A stretch of 64,000 nucleotides of DNA, taken from assembly GCF_011806405.1 (NCBI RefSeq), contig NZ_JAATOW010000001.1:102917-166916 (forward strand). Direction: 5' to 3'. The position numbers were made by a program, and so were the translations under genes. Position 1 is the first letter of the stretch. Every line of letters begins with the position of its first letter. Shown here one piece after another: positions 62,095 through 64,000 of this stretch. Under the pieces are notes generated by a model. It saw only the letters and a program-made list of their open reading frames with translations. It was not told where the DNA came from and did not search any database. Origin of the DNA: Pseudooceanicola sp. HF7. GTDB lineage: Bacteria; Pseudomonadota; Alphaproteobacteria; Rhodobacterales; Rhodobacteraceae.

Positions 62095-63306
62095 TCAGCG
62101 GGCCTGGAAGGCGATGGGCCACATGAAATCAAGCGATTTGAACCCCTGGCCCAGGTAGCGCACGACGCCATCCTTGGCGCTGGCGTTATAGGCGGGGGTC
62201 AGCGCGCCGGTGGGCACCGAGAAGGGGAAGAACAGGTCCAGATCCGGGTTGTAGGAGGCGCTGGCGTGGCAGCTGTGGCAGCTGGCCTCGAAATGGGTCC
62301 AGTAGCGGGGCTGGGCGGTATTGGGCGCGCCGGCGAAATCCTCCATGTCCGTATGGCCCAGGATCACGGGCACCTCGCCGGTGCCATCCACGGTAAAGCG
62401 GATCTGGGTGCCGTTGGGCGCATAGTTTTCAAAGCCGAAGTCGCCGATGCCCGCGTCCGAAAGGATCGTGTCGATCTCATCCATGGAGAGGGGCGCGCGT
62501 TGTGTGATCAGCGTGTCGCGCACATGGCCCACGCCGGGGTTGTCGTTGAATTCGAAGGTGGACCAGAACCAGGTGGGTTCCTCTGAATAGAAGACATCGC
62601 CGGGGGTCGAGAGCGTCTGCATCTTCATCATCAGATGCAGGCCGCGCCACCAGTATTTGCCCCCTTCGAAGGTGAAGGTCAGCGCGCCCTCGGGGGCCGG
62701 GCTGCCATCTGTCACCTGCAGCCAGGAGGCCTTGAGCTCGATCGAGCCGACGGGCATCTCGACGTAGTCGTTGGTCTTGAAGAACTCCGCCACGTCGATC
62801 TTGGTCGTGAGGCCGCTGTCGATCAGGTAGTCGTAGCTGATCTTGTTGCGGGTGACCTGTTCATTGGCCCCGTCGGGATCGGCGGTGCTGACGCGTCCGG
62901 CGGCCAGGTCCTTCTTTTCTGCCGTGGGGTTCATTTCGTCGTCCATGGCGGCGTTGAAATCAAAGGCCTTGTTGGTGTCGAAGGTGTCCGGATCCGTGGG
63001 CCAGGCCATCCAGAGCGGGACCTTGCCAGAGCCCGACATGCCGCCCGTTTCGGGGTCCGCAGGATCCGGGATCAGCTGGTTGACCATGGCAAAGATGTAC
63101 CAGGCCAGGGTTTCGCGCGCCTTCAGATCATCGCCAAAGGCAACGTCCAGGCAGCTTTCGGCGAGCTTGGCGTGGTCCATGGTGCGCGACCAGTCCTGCG
63201 CGACGCAGCCGGGACTGTCGGAGGCGGTGTCGCTTTGGGCCTGGGCGGAGAGCGCCGGCAGGGCAAGGGCAGCGGCGGTCAGCATGAGACGGGCGTGGCG
63301 GGTCAT
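62095..63306 (-). CDS. Secreted monoheme protein of unknown function
   Basis: 403 aa with a clear signal peptide (MTRHARLMLTAAALALPALSAQAQ). One heme-binding site, ASCHSCHASASYN, lies near the C-terminus (about residue 343), unusual for simple cytochromes, which carry it early. The middle has aromatic-rich strands (EGGKYWWRGLHLMMKMQTL, EEPTWFWSTFEFNDN) that resemble proteins found beside oxidases in other bacteria, but I do not recognise the family with certainty. Strong AAAGGAG site upstream. It may be an electron acceptor or substrate-binding heme protein of the periplasm. Confidence 0.7.
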   Translation of the reverse strand: MTRHARLMLTAAALALPALSAQAQSDTASDSPGCVAQDWSRTMDHAKLAESCLDVAFGDDLKARETLAWYIFAMVNQLIPDPADPETGGMSGSGKVPLWMAWPTDPDTFDTNKAFDFNAAMDDEMNPTAEKKDLAAGRVSTADPDGANEQVTRNKISYDYLIDSGLTTKIDVAEFFKTNDYVEMPVGSIELKASWLQVTDGSPAPEGALTFTFEGGKYWWRGLHLMMKMQTLSTPGDVFYSEEPTWFWSTFEFNDNPGVGHVRDTLITQRAPLSMDEIDTILSDAGIGDFGFENYAPNGTQIRFTVDGTGEVPVILGHTDMEDFAGAPNTAQPRYWTHFEASCHSCHASASYNPDLDLFFPFSVPTGALTPAYNASAKDGVVRYLGQGFKSLDFMWPIAFQAR

Positions 63307-63565
63307 CGAAATCTCCTTTGGTCGAAAGGCCTGAATGAAATCAAGCGGATACGCAGGTAGCGGAAGGCTGCCGCGCGATGGTCCATACGGTGGAGGATTG
63401 CACCTAACCCTGCGTCAATCAACCTTTGATTGCATCCTGTGTACCGCAGATGGGTCGGGCCGGGCCGGCGCAATGTTGCGCCCGGCGGAAAGCGGAGGCG
63501 GAGGCGTCTGGTGCTTTCGGGCGGAATGCCTATCTGTCACAGGGCGGGCAACGGGAAGGGGGGCC

Positions 63566-64000
63566 ATGGGCAGGGAGCAGCAGGCAGAGCCATCCGAAGG
63601 AGCGGCCGTGCCGACGCGCGCGGAATTCGACGCGGCGCGCGGGCGGATCGACGGGTTCGTCGCCCGGCATTTCTCTTTTCGCGGGGCGCTTGGCCTGCAT
63701 CGCCGCGCCCTTGGCGGGGATCTTCTGCGCGCGCCGCTCAATGTCTTCCTGGCGCCGCTGCATGCTCTGACCCGGCTGGCGGGGTTTCTGTGCCGTCTTT
63801 GCGGCGCGCGGCGCGCGGCGGACTGGCTGGGCGCGCGGGGCTTCATCCTGACCACGCGGGTCGCGGCCGAGGTCGAAGCGCGCCTGCTGGAGGACCTTCT
63901 GGCGCTGCCCGCAAGCGGGCGCGGCACCCCCCTGGCCACCCGGCTGGAGGCCCTGGCCCCCGAAGGGCTGGCAGAGCCCGACCGCAGCGCTTTTTTTTTT
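63566..64000 (+). CDS. Partial gene, unknown (possibly DUF6635 family), cut by the window end
   Basis: Open frame from an ATG at 63566 with GGGAAGGGG upstream to the last base without a stop (at least 145 codons). The product starts MGREQQAEPSEGAAVPTRAE. It has ARGRIDGFVARHFSFRGALG and LHRRALGGDLLRAPLNVFLA, suggesting an amphipathic, membrane-associated helical protein; the pattern is reminiscent of DUF6635 proteins of Rhodobacteraceae, from memory only. The final ten bases are all T (63991–64000), which would encode a Phe run and may be an artefact. Confidence 0.55.
   Translation, partial: MGREQQAEPSEGAAVPTRAEFDAARGRIDGFVARHFSFRGALGLHRRALGGDLLRAPLNVFLAPLHALTRLAGFLCRLCGARRAADWLGARGFILTTRVAAEVEARLLEDLLALPASGRGTPLATRLEALAPEGLAEPDRSAFFF

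Overview
The window is a GC-rich alphaproteobacterial chromosome segment. The gene families and gene order (murA–DUF2948–hisD–UPF0262–LMW-PTP, then infA–maf–rng–yacG–tRNA-Phe), the frequent 4-nt ATGA overlaps and the TRAP transporter point to a Rhodobacterales/Roseobacter-group organism. This placement rests on gene content and order, not on a phylogeny. Gene density is high, with few pseudogenes. The last gene runs off the right edge.

Layout. 0–10.5 kb: glutathione transferase, acyl-CoA dehydrogenase with two MerR regulators, two hotdog thioesterases plus a MATE exporter, an arsC–pyrD–DUF952 chain and a secreted 5'-nucleotidase. 10.8–17 kb: DUF1992, SRAP (YedK/HMCES), a YqjD/YqjE-like membrane pair behind an ECF-type promoter, a DadA-like oxidase, tRNA-Gly, and a GAF–Fis regulator with its aldehyde dehydrogenase. 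17–29.7 kb: a catabolic region with a TRAP uptake system, MarR regulator, flavin reductase, SDR, an IacB-like small protein and an IacA-like flavin monooxygenase (the set resembles part of the indole-3-acetate iac cluster). It also holds a class V aminotransferase and a NicAB/IorAB-type molybdenum hydroxylase whose large subunit is fused to a triheme cytochrome c. 30–36 kb: ABC exporter, acyl-CoA synthetase, TrkH and tRNA-Thr. 36–44.7 kb: conserved housekeeping cluster, interrupted by a three-gene KSI-like/GNAT/nitrilase cassette.

44.8–46.3 kb: a tRNA-Phe gene followed by a lone tyrosine recombinase enclosed by a perfect 83-bp inverted repeat that includes the tRNA 3' end and the recombinase start codon. 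This looks like a minimal, possibly invertible element. 46.4–56.5 kb: phosphoglucomutase; a two-gene operon of a DUF6345-like protein with a clan-CD-like His-Gly/Ala-Cys signature plus an unknown partner; a LuxR-type regulator; a lipoprotein cytochrome c; DUF1275; a DedA–PAP2–LssY fusion; and a sulfotransferase. 56.6–64 kb: hpnC-hpnD-hpnE squalene synthesis genes, an MpaB/Lcp-type oxygenase, a YgiD/DODA dioxygenase, a secreted monoheme protein and a partial unknown gene.

Dispersed through the window is an intergenic element found as two full 184-bp copies (10563–10746 and 52986–53169) and one shortened copy (about 22862–22947). It is built of 11-bp iterated GTCGGTAT units and three GTTAAC palindromes at fixed spacing. 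No match to a described repeat family was recognised. The inverted-repeat recombinase element, this dispersed element and the protease-like operon are the most interesting observations.
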